A stretch of DNA of 64,000 nt from Peristeroidobacter agariperforans (GCF_004138335.1 NZ_RYFW01000005.1:124001-188000); one strand, 5' to 3'. Positions 26,502 through 43,455 are shown, numbered from the stretch's first letter. Made by a program: numbers and translations. The notes: generated by a model not told the origin, from the letters alone.

Positions 26502-27134
26502 ATGGCTCTGCAGATTGGCGACATCGCGCCGGACTTCGAGGCTCACACGACCGTGGGTCGCATCCGCTTCCACGAGTGGGTCGGATCGCACTGGAGCGTG
26601 CTGTTTTCGCACCCGAAGGATTTCACACCGGTGTGCACGACCGAGCTCGGTTATACCGAGCGGCTGCGTCCGCAGTTCGAAAAGCGCGGCGTCCGGGTGA
26701 TCGGCCTGTCGGTCGACTCGATCGGCGATCACGAGCGCTGGGCGGATGACATCCAGGCGACGCAGGGCGCTCGCCCGATGTTCCCCATCATCGGCGATGC
26801 CGACCGCACGGTCGCGAATCTGTATGGCATGTTGCATCCGAAGGCGGACACCACCTTTACGGTACGCTCGGTGTTCATCATCGATCCGGCGAAGAAGGTG
26901 CGCGCCATGATCACGTATCCGGCCAGCACCGGCCGCAACTTCGATGAGATCTTGCGCGTCATCGATTCGCTGCAGCTGACCGACAAACACAAGGTGGCGA
27001 CGCCGGTGAACTGGCGGCCGGGCGAGCAGGTCATCATCGCGCCTTCGCTCTCGAACGAGGAGGCTCGCAAGCTGTTTCCCGAGGGGTGGGAGGAGCAGCG
27101 GCCGTATCTGCGCGTGACGAAGCAGCCTGCGTGA
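26502..27134 (+). CDS. 1-Cys peroxiredoxin (Prx6 type)
   Basis: A 210-residue peroxidase from ATG 26502 with GGAGGA five bases upstream. Catalytic Cys45 lies in HPKDFTPVCTTELG. The long C-terminal domain (DKHKVATPVNWRPGEQVIIA, then the terminal LRVTKQPA) and lack of a second resolving Cys in the usual place mark the Prx6 group, which reduces hydroperoxides with an external thiol. Seventeen bases separate it from cysJ, suggesting one operon with the sulfite reductase genes. The divergent MarR gene may regulate it. Confidence 0.9.
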   Translation: MALQIGDIAPDFEAHTTVGRIRFHEWVGSHWSVLFSHPKDFTPVCTTELGYTERLRPQFEKRGVRVIGLSVDSIGDHERWADDIQATQGARPMFPIIGDADRTVANLYGMLHPKADTTFTVRSVFIIDPAKKVRAMITYPASTGRNFDEILRVIDSLQLTDKHKVATPVNWRPGEQVIIAPSLSNEEARKLFPEGWEEQRPYLRVTKQPA

Positions 27135-27150
27135 GATCCCGCCGTCAATC

Positions 27151-28956
27151 ATGACCGACTCTGCGATCGCACGGCCGGCGGCCGATGCATTTCCATTCGA
27201 GCCGTCGCTGGCCGACGAAGTCCGTCGGCTCGTCGGCCGACTCGATTCGGGTCAGCGCGCGTGGCTGAGCGGCTATCTGCTCGGATCGATCGGGATGGGC
27301 GGCGGCGTTGCGACCGCCGCCGCCTCGAACGTCGTACCGACCGCGACGATTCTGTTCGGCTCGCAGAGCGGCAACTGCGAGGCGCTCGCGAAACGTCTCG
27401 ATGAAGCGCTGGCGGGTGCCGGCGTGAGCCGGGTCGTGCTCGACATGCTCGATTGTCGCAAGGCCGATCTCGAGCAGGCGCGACACCTGCTCGTGATCGT
27501 GAGCACGCATGGCGAGGGCGATCCGCCCGACCGCGCCCGTCCCATTTACGATCTGCTCCATGGTCGCAAGGCGCCGAAACTCGCGCATCTGAAGTACTCG
27601 GTGCTCGCGCTCGGTGATTCCAGCTACGAGCGCTTCTGTGAGGTCGGCCGTCGCTTCGATGCGCAGCTCGAAAGTCTGGGCGCGCAGCGGCTGCATGAGC
27701 GCATCGAGTGCGATGTGGATTTTCAGGCGAGCGCGAATCGCTGGATCGAGGCGGTCGTCTCGTCCTTGACCAAGGCTCAGGGCGAGAGCGCGCAGCCCGC
27801 CATCCAGGTGCGCCCGAGCGCAACCATCGCGACGGCTTACACGAGGAAGAATCCCTGGCAGGCGCCGGTCCTTGCAAACATCCGTCTCACGGCAAGAGAC
27901 TCGAGCAAGGACGTTCGTCACATCGAGCTGTCGCTCGAGGGCTCGGGCATTCATTATGAGCCAGGCGACGCGCTCGGTGTCGTGCCTCGCAATCGGGCGG
28001 CGCACGTCGATGCGGTCCTCGAGCGCCTGCCGTTCGATCCCGAATCGGCGATCGAGATCGGTGGGGCCAGTATGTCCTTGCGGGCAGCGCTGACCGATCA
28101 GCTCGATATCGGGCCGCTGAATCGTCGTGTGCTCGAGCGCTATGCGGAGCTGACCGCACATCGAGCCTTGTCGAATTTTTTGCAGACATCCACGCCGCAG
28201 CAACTGGACACGGCGCTGCGTGGCTATGACTTTCAGGAGCTGGTGGCCGAGTATCCACCGCGGGGCATCGGGCCTGAGCAGCTGGTGAAAATTCTGCGGC
28301 CGCTTGCGCCACGCCTGTACTCGATCGCATCCAGCCCGCACGCAACGCCTGAGGAAGTCCATCTCACCGTGCGTATCGTGACTTACGAATCGCGAGGCCG
28401 CGTGCACGGCGGCGTGGTGTCGACGGCACTCGCCAGCGCCACGGATGCGCAAGCTCGCATCGCTGTCTATCCGCATCGCAATCCGGCGTTTCGTTTGCCC
28501 GCGGATCCCCACGCGTCGATCGTAATGATCGGTCCGGGCACCGGCGTCGCACCGTTTCGCTCGTTCATCGCCGAGCGCGAAGCGCTCGGTGCCCGTGGCA
28601 GGAGCTGGCTGCTGTTTGGCGATCGGACCTTGCGCCACGATTTTCTGTACCAGACCGAATGGCTGGACTGGCGCAGGCGGGGCGCCTTGCATCGTCTCGA
28701 CGTGGCTTTCTCGCGCGATGGCAACGAGAAGCTGTACGTCCAGCATCGGATACGAGAGCACGGTGCGAGCTTCTATGAATGGTTGCGAGAGGGCGCGTAC
28801 GTGTACGTCTGCGGCGATGCTCAGCAGATGGCGCCCGACGTGGACACGGCGATCCGTGAGGTCGTGGCCCGCCATGGTGGACTCGGCGAGGAGCAGGTCG
28901 AGGAGTTCATGTTGAATCTGCAGCGCGAGCGTCGCTATCAACGGGACGTCTACTGA
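27151..28956 (+). CDS. cysJ: Sulfite reductase flavoprotein subunit
   Basis: A 601-residue NADPH:sulfite reductase alpha subunit. Residues about 65-205 are the flavodoxin-like FMN domain (LFGSQSGNCEALAKRL, VSTHGEGDPPD). The FAD and NADPH domains follow (YEPGDALGVVPRN, RLYSIASSPH, GPGTGVAPFRSFI) to the C-terminal DVY. It supplies electrons to CysI for the six-electron reduction of sulfite to sulfide. Its stop and the cysI start overlap at a TGATG, giving coupled translation. cysG, cysH and the ATP sulfurylase genes are not in the window. Confidence 0.95.
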   Translation: MTDSAIARPAADAFPFEPSLADEVRRLVGRLDSGQRAWLSGYLLGSIGMGGGVATAAASNVVPTATILFGSQSGNCEALAKRLDEALAGAGVSRVVLDMLDCRKADLEQARHLLVIVSTHGEGDPPDRARPIYDLLHGRKAPKLAHLKYSVLALGDSSYERFCEVGRRFDAQLESLGAQRLHERIECDVDFQASANRWIEAVVSSLTKAQGESAQPAIQVRPSATIATAYTRKNPWQAPVLANIRLTARDSSKDVRHIELSLEGSGIHYEPGDALGVVPRNRAAHVDAVLERLPFDPESAIEIGGASMSLRAALTDQLDIGPLNRRVLERYAELTAHRALSNFLQTSTPQQLDTALRGYDFQELVAEYPPRGIGPEQLVKILRPLAPRLYSIASSPHATPEEVHLTVRIVTYESRGRVHGGVVSTALASATDAQARIAVYPHRNPAFRLPADPHASIVMIGPGTGVAPFRSFIAEREALGARGRSWLLFGDRTLRHDFLYQTEWLDWRRRGALHRLDVAFSRDGNEKLYVQHRIREHGASFYEWLREGAYVYVCGDAQQMAPDVDTAIREVVARHGGLGEEQVEEFMLNLQRERRYQRDVY

Positions 28957-30695
28957 TGAACGCCAGCCGCAAGAACGATCTGTCGACGCCCGTCGAGCAA
29001 TTGCACTCGAATGAGCAGCTCAAGCTGCGCAGCCGTTATCTGCGAGGCACGCTCGAGCAAAGCCTCGCGGACCCGGTCAGTGCGAGCATCGCGGCTGACG
29101 ACGCGTTGCTCACCAAGTTCTTTGGCGTCTATCAGCAGGACGACCGGGACCTGCGGGAAGAGCGTCGGGTATCGCGCCTCGAGCCGCTCTATCAGTTCAT
29201 GGTCCGCGTGCGCCTGCCCGGTGGCGTCTGCACGGCCGAACAATGGCTGGCATTGGATGCGCAGGCACGCGCCACTGCCAACGGCGAGCTGCGCTTGACC
29301 ACGCGTCAGACGTTCCAATTTCACGGCGTGCTCAAGCACAACCTCTCGCGGCACCTTCAAGGGCTCGTGGCCGCGGGGCTCGACACAATCGCCGCTTGCG
29401 GCGATGACAATCGCAATGTCATCTGCACCTCCAATCCGCTGCTTTCGCAGGCGCACGCGCAGGCGACCCTGACTGCGAGGACATTGAGCGAACGTTTGAT
29501 GCCGCGTACTGGCGCCTATCGGGAGGTGCTATTACAGGAGCGTGCGCAACCGTCGCCGCCGGAGAACGAGGAGCCGCTCTACGGGCCAACCTATCTGCCG
29601 CGCAAGTTCAAGATCGCGATCGCGGTCCCACCGTGCAACGACGTAGATATCTATGCACACGATCTCGGATTCGTCGCCATCGTCGAGCGCGGCGCCATCG
29701 CCGGCTACAACGTACTGGTCGGCGGCGGCATGGGCATGACGCACAAAGTGCCCGCAACCTTTCCGAGGCTCAGCTCGATCGCTGGGTTCTGCGACGCGGC
29801 CGACATCGGCGCGGTCGGCGAGCACACGATGTGCATTCAGCGGGACTTCGGCGATCGGCTCGATCGCGCGCACGCTCGCTTCAAGTACACGATTGAAGAC
29901 CGAGGCATCGAATGGTTCAAGCAGGAGCTGGCGCGCCGTCTCGGCAAGCCGCTTCAGCGGGCGCGCGACTTCCAGTTCGAGAGCAATGGCGATCAGTATG
30001 GCTGGCGCCAGGGCGAGGATGGTCGGTGGCACGGTACGCTGTTCATTCGCAACGGACGCATTGCGGACTCGCCCGAAGCGCCGCTCATGAGCACGCTGCG
30101 AGAGATCGCTCGGCAGGTGCCGGTGACGTTCGCCTTGACGACCAATCAGAACGTGACGCTCGCCGGGGTTGCGCAAGCCGATCGTGCGAGGATCGACGAG
30201 TTGCTCCGCGCGGGCGGATTGCAGGCGATTGCAAATTCCAAAGCGTTGGAGCGCCATGCCATGGCCTGCGTGGCCCTGCCGACGTGCGGGCTTGCGATGG
30301 CGGAAAGCGAGCGCTATCTGCCCTCGTTGCTGAGCAAGCTCGATATTCTCATGAGTGAAGTCGGGCTCGCGGGCACGCCCATCACCATTCGCATGAGCGG
30401 CTGCCCCAACGGGTGTTCGCGACCGTTCCTCGCCGAGATCGGCCTGGTCGGCAAGGCGCCTGGAAAATACAACCTCTATCTCGGCGGCACGGTGCGAGGC
30501 GAGCGATTGAATGCGCTCCATCGGGAGAACATCGGAGAGCTGCAGATCCTGGATACGCTGCGGCCCTTGCTCGCCGCATACGCACGCGAACGATCCGCGG
30601 GCGAGTGCTTCGGCGATTTTCTCGTGCGCACGGGCGTCGTGCCGATGATGCTCGACGGGCGGCGATTTCAACTTGCCCAGTCGCCCGCGCTCTAG
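28956..30695 (+). CDS. cysI: Sulfite reductase hemoprotein subunit
   Basis: A 579-residue sulfite reductase beta subunit carrying siroheme and a 4Fe-4S cluster. The cluster ligands are C438 and C444 (ACVALPTCGLAMAESER) and C483 and C487 (SGCPNGCSRPF). N-terminal features (LRLTTRQTFQFHGVLK and GDDNRNVICTSNPL) are those of CysI. It makes sulfide for cysteine synthesis with CysJ. The stop codon shares the CTAG with the convergent TonB receptor gene. Confidence 0.95.
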   Translation: MNASRKNDLSTPVEQLHSNEQLKLRSRYLRGTLEQSLADPVSASIAADDALLTKFFGVYQQDDRDLREERRVSRLEPLYQFMVRVRLPGGVCTAEQWLALDAQARATANGELRLTTRQTFQFHGVLKHNLSRHLQGLVAAGLDTIAACGDDNRNVICTSNPLLSQAHAQATLTARTLSERLMPRTGAYREVLLQERAQPSPPENEEPLYGPTYLPRKFKIAIAVPPCNDVDIYAHDLGFVAIVERGAIAGYNVLVGGGMGMTHKVPATFPRLSSIAGFCDAADIGAVGEHTMCIQRDFGDRLDRAHARFKYTIEDRGIEWFKQELARRLGKPLQRARDFQFESNGDQYGWRQGEDGRWHGTLFIRNGRIADSPEAPLMSTLREIARQVPVTFALTTNQNVTLAGVAQADRARIDELLRAGGLQAIANSKALERHAMACVALPTCGLAMAESERYLPSLLSKLDILMSEVGLAGTPITIRMSGCPNGCSRPFLAEIGLVGKAPGKYNLYLGGTVRGERLNALHRENIGELQILDTLRPLLAAYARERSAGECFGDFLVRTGVVPMMLDGRRFQLAQSPAL

Positions 30696-33600
30696 TCGAA
30701 CCGTCCGCGCAGACCCACCATCACGACTCGGCCGGACTCGAAATAGCTGTACGGCGCATTCGAGAACTGCTGATACGAGCGCCGCGGCTCCTCGCTGATA
30801 TTGACGACATCGAGCGTGAGCTGCGGCACGAGTTCTGGCCAGCCGAACATTTCGGTGAAGTCGAAGCTGGAAGAGAAGTCATACTGCGTGTAGTCGTCGC
30901 CGAACAGCTCGGCGCCTACCACGCCCGACTGATTGCTGTTCGGGCCGCTGCCTTGCGAGCCCTGGCTGTGGGTGACCGAGACGCGCGCGCTGATGCCATG
31001 TTTGTCGTAGTAGAGCGTCGCGTTATAGCTCTCGGGCGGAACACCGATGGCAATCGCGGGCGCAGCGCCTTCGCCCTTCTGATCGATGATGGTGTAGTTC
31101 GCCGCGAAACCGAGGCCGTCGAGCCCGCTCAACAGGACACCGAGCGGCTGCACCCAGTTGAATTCCAGACCGTTGATCGTCAATCGACCGCTGGCATTGA
31201 CGGTCTGGCGCAGTTCGACGATGGCGTCGTTGCCGCCACGCCCCTCGACCGCGTCGCGCTGTTGTTGGGCGAGCGTGTCGAGCGTCACGCCGTATTGCGC
31301 GAGCTCCGAGAATGGAATGAACTGCGACTGGCGCTGCGTGAAGCCGTCGATGCCTTTGCGAAAGGCGGCCGCGCCAATGTAGCCTTCGTCGCCGGTGTAG
31401 TACTCGAAGCCCAGATCGAGGTTGTCCGAGACGTACGGCTTCAGCTCCGGATTGCCCAAGTCGACCTGAGACACATCGGCGTTACGGATCGACAGACCCA
31501 GCAACATGTCGGTGGGATTCGCGCGCGTCATCGTCTTCGACAGGCCCGCACGCACGATGGCCTTCTCCGTCAGATTGAACGACACGTTCGCCGAGGGCAG
31601 CCAGTTCTCATAGGTCGACTCGCGCGGCACGATATTGACGACATCGCCGAGCCGTTGACCGTCGGGCGTCGTCGGTGTGTTGGCAGGATTGGGGAAGGTG
31701 AGGCGAGAGGTCACCAACTGATCGGTCTCGACGTAGCGCACGCCGACGTTGTATCGCAGGCGCTGCTCGCCGATATCCATATCGCCATTGACCTGAGTGA
31801 ACACCGCGGTGACGTCCTCCTCGATCGAGCCCCAATTAGCCGTCGACGGAGTGGACCCGGCTTCCGGCGCCGCTGCGCGAGTCGCGTCATAGTTCGACGC
31901 ACGACGGAAGGCGTCCCAGTTCACGGTCGCGATTCCGTATCGGGAGGCGCGCAGAAATCCTGGGACCGCCGCATTCGGGATCAGCGAACCGCCGTACGGT
32001 CCGGCATAGCCTGGATAGATCGTCTGCCCGGGCGTGGCGAGGATGGGCGCGATCTCGCCTTCGGTCTCGCCGCGGCAACCGGGCTGGCCATTGGGATTGA
32101 CCTGGAAGTTGCCCGGATTGCCGCCGCAGACCTGCGCCTGCCATTGCGCATCGGCCGCGAATGGACGGATATCGCGTGACACCTCGTCGTAAGCGGCGCC
32201 ACCGCTGATATTGAACTGGCTGTCGCCCCAGGTCAGCGCGAATCGAGCGCCCGTCGTTTCGGTCTCGCGTTTCTCGTCTTGCAGGTTGACGCGACCCACG
32301 TCCGTGCCGCCGCGATCGGTGATCAGCCACTGCCAGCTGTTTGGATCGTTCAGATCCACGCTCGAAGCGATGGTCGGCGTATCGCCACCGCCGTTGTCGA
32401 AATTGACGGTGGTGGTGTCGGAGATGAACAGCGCGGTCGAGGCCTGGCGAGAAAACTTGCTCTTGGTGTAATTGGCCTGCACGTCGAGATTCCATTGCTC
32501 TGCAATCTGCCAGGTCATGCCGGGATTCGTGCCCCAGAACTCGGACTCCTCGATATAGGGCCGAAACTCCAGCAGGAATTGTGAGTTCGGAAACACGCCC
32601 GCGGTGGCGACACAGCCGTTGTCGCAGTTGTCACGATCGACCTGCAACTGCGTCGGGATCGGCCGGCCGCCCTGGCTGCCCGCGCGAATTCCCCACGCCG
32701 TCGCCTGTCGATGGAAATCGCTGTCCTGCTTGCCGTACATCGAATCGAGGAAGAACTGCATGTTCTGGCTGGGGCGGAATTCCAGGCTCACGACCGCGTT
32801 GTAACGATCGCGGTCGCCTTCTTCGAACATCGTCCGGCCCAGTCGCGGGATCACGGCGTTGTCGATTTGCCGGATGGTGCGGCCTGGATTGTTCGCCAGC
32901 AGGAATGCTTGATCGACCGGCGTGCCGGGTGCGAGGCCGGCGCCGATCGTGCTCGCATTGGTCGGAACGGTAGGCACAGTGGCAGGGCCATTGCCTTGCG
33001 TCGTGTTGCAGGGAGAGGTGCCGCACTGTTCTGGTGTCAGGGCGAGGTTCGCCCAGCCCACCGATTCGAACCCCGTGGTTGCGACCTTGTTGCGAACCGC
33101 GGTCACGCCAGCCAGCACGCCAAAGCGGTCCCAGGTGTTGCTCGCGATCAACGCGGCACGACCGCCAAGATCGTTGCCGTTGCTGTTGTCGGTGCCTTGC
33201 AGGGAATAAGTGAGATGCGGACCTTCGGTATCGAAGGGCCGCGCCATGCGCATATTGATCGTGCCCGCCGCGCCGCCTTCGACCATGCTCGCAGTCGGCG
33301 TTTTGAACACCTCGAGCTTGGAAAACAATTCCGGTGGAAACATGTCGAGCGGCACTTCGCGGTTCGCACCCGAGCCTTCTTGCGGAGCGGTCGCCACCGC
33401 GACCGGCGAGTTGTTCAACAACACGCGCGTGAAATTGGTGTTCAGGCCGCGAATGGCGACGGTGGTGCCTTCGCCGCTGATTTCCCGGCTGATCTGGATG
33501 CCCGGAATGCGTTGGAAAGATTCGGCGATATTGGTGTCCGGAAACTTGCCGATGTCTTCGGCAAAGATGGCGTCGACGAAGCCGACCGAGTCGCGCTTGG

Positions 33601-33778
33601 CCTCGGTGGAGTCCTGCAAACTTTGCCGGAAGCCGGTGACCACCACTTCCTCGAGTTCCTGAGACTGAGACTGCGCCGGTGGTTGTGCCTGTTGCGCCGG
33701 GGCGGTCGAGACGCCGGCGGCGAGCAGCGTGGCGGCGAGGGTGCCGGTCGAGCGAGGGCGAGCGATGAACTGCTTCAT
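30692..33778 (-). CDS. TonB-dependent receptor, Xanthomonas/Caulobacter type
   Basis: About 1028 residues from the Met behind GGGGGGA (33778). Signal peptide to about residue 26 (ending APAQQ), then a Gln/Pro linker, the ELEEVVVTGFRQSLQD segment, the plug (AEDIGKFPDTNIAESFQRI, VAIRGLNTNFTRVLLNN) and a barrel ending in Phe-Asp. It is the carbohydrate-associated receptor class. No glycosidase is adjacent; the operator overlapping its promoter suggests control by a LacI-family sugar repressor. It ends within cysI's stop codon. Confidence 0.85.
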   Translation of the reverse strand: MKQFIARPRSTGTLAATLLAAGVSTAPAQQAQPPAQSQSQELEEVVVTGFRQSLQDSTEAKRDSVGFVDAIFAEDIGKFPDTNIAESFQRIPGIQISREISGEGTTVAIRGLNTNFTRVLLNNSPVAVATAPQEGSGANREVPLDMFPPELFSKLEVFKTPTASMVEGGAAGTINMRMARPFDTEGPHLTYSLQGTDNSNGNDLGGRAALIASNTWDRFGVLAGVTAVRNKVATTGFESVGWANLALTPEQCGTSPCNTTQGNGPATVPTVPTNASTIGAGLAPGTPVDQAFLLANNPGRTIRQIDNAVIPRLGRTMFEEGDRDRYNAVVSLEFRPSQNMQFFLDSMYGKQDSDFHRQATAWGIRAGSQGGRPIPTQLQVDRDNCDNGCVATAGVFPNSQFLLEFRPYIEESEFWGTNPGMTWQIAEQWNLDVQANYTKSKFSRQASTALFISDTTTVNFDNGGGDTPTIASSVDLNDPNSWQWLITDRGGTDVGRVNLQDEKRETETTGARFALTWGDSQFNISGGAAYDEVSRDIRPFAADAQWQAQVCGGNPGNFQVNPNGQPGCRGETEGEIAPILATPGQTIYPGYAGPYGGSLIPNAAVPGFLRASRYGIATVNWDAFRRASNYDATRAAAPEAGSTPSTANWGSIEEDVTAVFTQVNGDMDIGEQRLRYNVGVRYVETDQLVTSRLTFPNPANTPTTPDGQRLGDVVNIVPRESTYENWLPSANVSFNLTEKAIVRAGLSKTMTRANPTDMLLGLSIRNADVSQVDLGNPELKPYVSDNLDLGFEYYTGDEGYIGAAAFRKGIDGFTQRQSQFIPFSELAQYGVTLDTLAQQQRDAVEGRGGNDAIVELRQTVNASGRLTINGLEFNWVQPLGVLLSGLDGLGFAANYTIIDQKGEGAAPAIAIGVPPESYNATLYYDKHGISARVSVTHSQGSQGSGPNSNQSGVVGAELFGDDYTQYDFSSSFDFTEMFGWPELVPQLTLDVVNISEEPRRSYQQFSNAPYSYFESGRVVMVGLRGRFD

Positions 33779-33840
33779 ACAAATTCCCCCCAAACATTCG
33801 TTGGGCAGTGGCCGTCGAAATCCCCCGACATCAGGCCATG

Positions 33841-33870
33841 ATTGTATTCACAACGGTGAGAGCGCTAACA
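33841..33870 (-). promoter_or_regulatory. LacI-type operator over the promoter of the TonB receptor
   Basis: On the minus strand TGTTAGCGCTCTCA (33870-33857) is a GCGCT-centred imperfect palindrome (five of seven positions symmetric), the form used by many LacI-family regulators. The -10-like TACAAT is at 33846-33841, and the operator covers the -35 region, so binding would block RNA polymerase. The leader to the ATG is about 55 bases. No LacI gene is in the window. Confidence 0.5.
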
Positions 33871-33963
33871 AAGTACCGGCGGTTAGTTAGCACCCGTGAA
33901 GCGATTCCGTCAATGCGCGTTCAGGTGTCGAAATTGTTCGGTCAACCGAATGCCGGGCTTGGA

Positions 33964-34614
33964 TCAGGCCGGCAGCTCGACTCGGACCGCGAGCCCGCCC
34001 GTTTCGTTTTGTTTGCTTTCGAGCCGACCCGACAGCTCTGCGACCAGACGTTCGATCGCATCGCTCACGAATGACACGGGCCGCGGCCCGGTGCGTGTAT
34101 CGGTGATCTCGAACTGCACGCGGCCCTCGCTCGTACGTCCGGAGATTCGGATCTCACCACCGCCTGCGAGAGCATCGATGCTGTCGGTCAGCAGTGCTAG
34201 GCAAATCAAACGCAGCCGCGCGACCACCGTCGTGGTTTTCAGATCGTCGTGGAAATCCTGGCGGATGCGTACGCTGTTACGGGCGGCATCGTTTGTGAGA
34301 AAGCGTGCGAGCTCGATGAGCAGCTCCCGGCAGGAGATCGGGCCGGGCTCGTGCCGTTCGGGGGCCAGGTGCTCGAGCACGCGTTCCAAGCCGCGCTCGT
34401 GATTGGCGATCGCTTGTTGGACGAACGTCGTCAATTGTTCGAGCGGCACAGCGAGCGGCTTGCCGCTCGTGGTCGAGCGGGCCGCACGGGTCAGGGCGTC
34501 GACGCCGCCAAAAATGCCCTGCAGCCCATTGCGCAGGTCGTGCCCGTAAGCGCGCCGGCAGCGACGGTTGAGATACGCGCACAGCGCGTCCTCCAGCAAA
34601 GAAATATCGTTCAC
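33964..34614 (-). CDS. Histidine-kinase-like protein with degenerate ATP-binding motifs, possible phosphotransferase
   Basis: A 216-residue soluble protein. The N-terminal helices contain His25 in AYGHDLRNGLQGIFGG, the position of the phospho-His in kinase H-boxes (HELRNPL). The second half looks like a Bergerat ATPase, but the N-box Asn is lost (LTDSIDALAGGGEIRI against the usual NAIDAL) and the G1 box reads ITDTRTGPRP instead of DxGxG. It probably cannot bind ATP, and would fit a ChpT/Spo0B-like phosphotransferase. It is the third gene downstream of the two hybrid kinases, 36 bases after the second. Confidence 0.6.
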   Translation of the reverse strand: MNDISLLEDALCAYLNRRCRRAYGHDLRNGLQGIFGGVDALTRAARSTTSGKPLAVPLEQLTTFVQQAIANHERGLERVLEHLAPERHEPGPISCRELLIELARFLTNDAARNSVRIRQDFHDDLKTTTVVARLRLICLALLTDSIDALAGGGEIRISGRTSEGRVQFEITDTRTGPRPVSFVSDAIERLVAELSGRLESKQNETGGLAVRVELPA

Positions 34615-34650
34615 TGTGTAAATTTTGCGCCGACCGTGGCGAGAAAAACT

Positions 34651-36332
34651 TCAGGTGTCGGACTTTACGACCGTTTCGGCATTCAGTCGCTGCGCTTTTT
34701 CCAGAATTCCTTCCAGAATGGGCAGGCCGATGGGTTTTCTGAAGTGCAGGTCGAAGCCGGCATCGGTGGCGCGCTGGCGGTCCTCGCTCTGGCCCCAACC
34801 ACTGACGGCGACCAGAAACAGTTGCGTGCCCCACGGCTCGCTGCGGATGCGCCGGGCGACTTCATAGCCATCGAGGATGGGCATGCCGATGTCGAGCAGC
34901 GCCACGTCGGGGCGCCAGGCCGTCACGGCCTGCAGGGTTTCCTGCCCGTCCGAGGCCTTGCGGACTTCATGGCCGCAGACCTCCAGCAATAGGGCGAGAC
35001 TCTCCAACGCGTCCGCATTGTCATCGGCGACCAACACGCGCAGCGCCCGAGCTGTGCCCGATGCTGGGGCGATCTCATCGAAGGCAACCACCGGGACGAC
35101 GCTCGAGGTCAAGGGCAGGCGAACGGTGAACTCGCTGCCGCGATTCGGGCCGGGACTCGTGGCATGGACCGTGCCTCCGTGCAGCTCGACGAGCTGACGC
35201 ACGAGCGCGAGGCCGATGCCCAAGCCGCTCGGCAGATGACCTTCATCCTCGTGGACGCGCGAGAACAGATTGAACAGCTTCGGCAGCGCCTCGGAAGTAA
35301 GGCCGATGCCGGAGTCCTTCACCGCGAACACGGCGTGCTCGGCGTCGACGCTGGCCCGAAGCAGGATGGTGCCGCTCGCCTGCATATATTTCGCCGCGTT
35401 GTTGAGCAGGTTGCTCAGGATCTGGACCAGGCGGGTCGGATCGCCCTCGACGGTGGCCTGCGCGGCCAGACATTCGATCTGCAGCTCGTGGTGGTGCGCC
35501 GAGATGATGGGCTGCGCCGCCTCGACCGAGCGATCGAGGATGGTCCGCAGCGTCAGCAATTCCTTGTTGAGCTTGATCGTGCCGCGCGAGATGCGCGAGA
35601 CATCGAGCAGATCATCGACCAGGCGGCTCAGATGCGTCGTCTGCCGATCGATGACTTCGCGAGCCCAGCGCAGTTGCGGATGATCGAGCGGCATGAGCGA
35701 CATCACATCCACCGCCGCCCGGATCGGGGCGAGGGGATTGCGCAGCTCGTGCGCCAGGATCGCGATGAACTCATCCTTGTGACGGTCGGCGTCGCGCAGG
35801 GCGGCGTTGGCTTGTTCCAGATTGCGATTGACGCGCTCGAGCTCCCGCGCCTTCTCGGCTTGCAGGGTGGCGTTGGCCTCGGCGAGGCTGTTGTTGAGCC
35901 GCTGCAGCTCCCGGCGCTGCATGTACAGCTCGACCAGCACCGAGACCTTGCTGCGCAGGATCTCCGGCACGAGGGGAATCGATACGTAATCCACCGCGCC
36001 CAGCCGATAGCCTTTGAGGGCATCGAACTCGGAGTCGTGCACGCCGGTGACGAAGATGATGGGAATGCTCTCGAAGCGCGGATGATCGTGGATCATGGCC
36101 GCGGTCTCGAAGCCATCCATGCCCGGCATGCTCACATCCAGCAGGATGACGGCGAAGTCATCCTCGAGCAGGCGCTGCAGGGCCTCCTCGCCCGAGCGGG
36201 CGCTGACCAGGTTCTGCCCCAGCTCGGCCAGGACCGACTCGTAGGAAAGCAAGCGACTCGGCTGGTCGTCGACCAGCAGGATGTTGACTCGCTCGTTGAA
36301 AGGCGGCGCGTTCACGGTTCTGGGGGATGAAG

Positions 36333-36348
<16 letters not shown>
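34651..36348 (-). CDS. REC - histidine kinase - REC hybrid protein
   Basis: A 565-residue soluble protein. The N-terminal receiver (about 20-135) has [13 protein letters not shown] and phosphorylatable D71 ([10 protein letters not shown]). A coiled coil leads into HisKA with H200 ([20 protein letters not shown]) and a HATPase domain with intact boxes ([34 protein letters not shown]). The C-terminal receiver has ADDNADALE and [12 protein letters not shown]. No membrane segment or sensor domain is visible, so it probably takes its input through its receiver. It overlaps the end of the poly-HAMP kinase gene by 16 bases. Confidence 0.9.
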
Positions 36349-43217
<6,869 letters not shown>

Positions 43218-43350
43218 AGCTCCGAATGAGGACGAACCGGGCGCAGGTCGGCGCAGCGTCTGTTGTTGTTGCTACTGAAGGCGGTTGGGAACCTATCCAT
43301 TCAAGGCCACTCGTGCAACCATTACACGTCCGTTACTCCTGCGGATGAAA

Positions 43351-43376
43351 GAAAGTTCCTGACAGCGGGAACTTTC
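43351..43376. promoter_or_regulatory. Inverted repeat in the divergent control region
   Basis: GAAAGTTCC and GGAACTTTC form a 9-bp perfect dyad with an eight-base gap, in the 238-bp divergent gap between the poly-HAMP kinase and the winged-helix operon. It lacks a T-run and is better placed as an operator or attenuator than a terminator. Which protein binds is unknown; the winged-helix protein next door is a candidate. Confidence 0.35.
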
Positions 43377-43455
43377 ATTGCGGGTAAGCGTTTTACGCGG
43401 TTCAGCGGGCGATGATTATAACGAGCAAGAGCAATAAAGGTCGAACGGACGGGAG

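Noticed and set aside
33061-33080. A tRNA-like TTCGAACCCC match
   Set aside because: It lies inside the TonB receptor coding sequence and lacks any surrounding cloverleaf.
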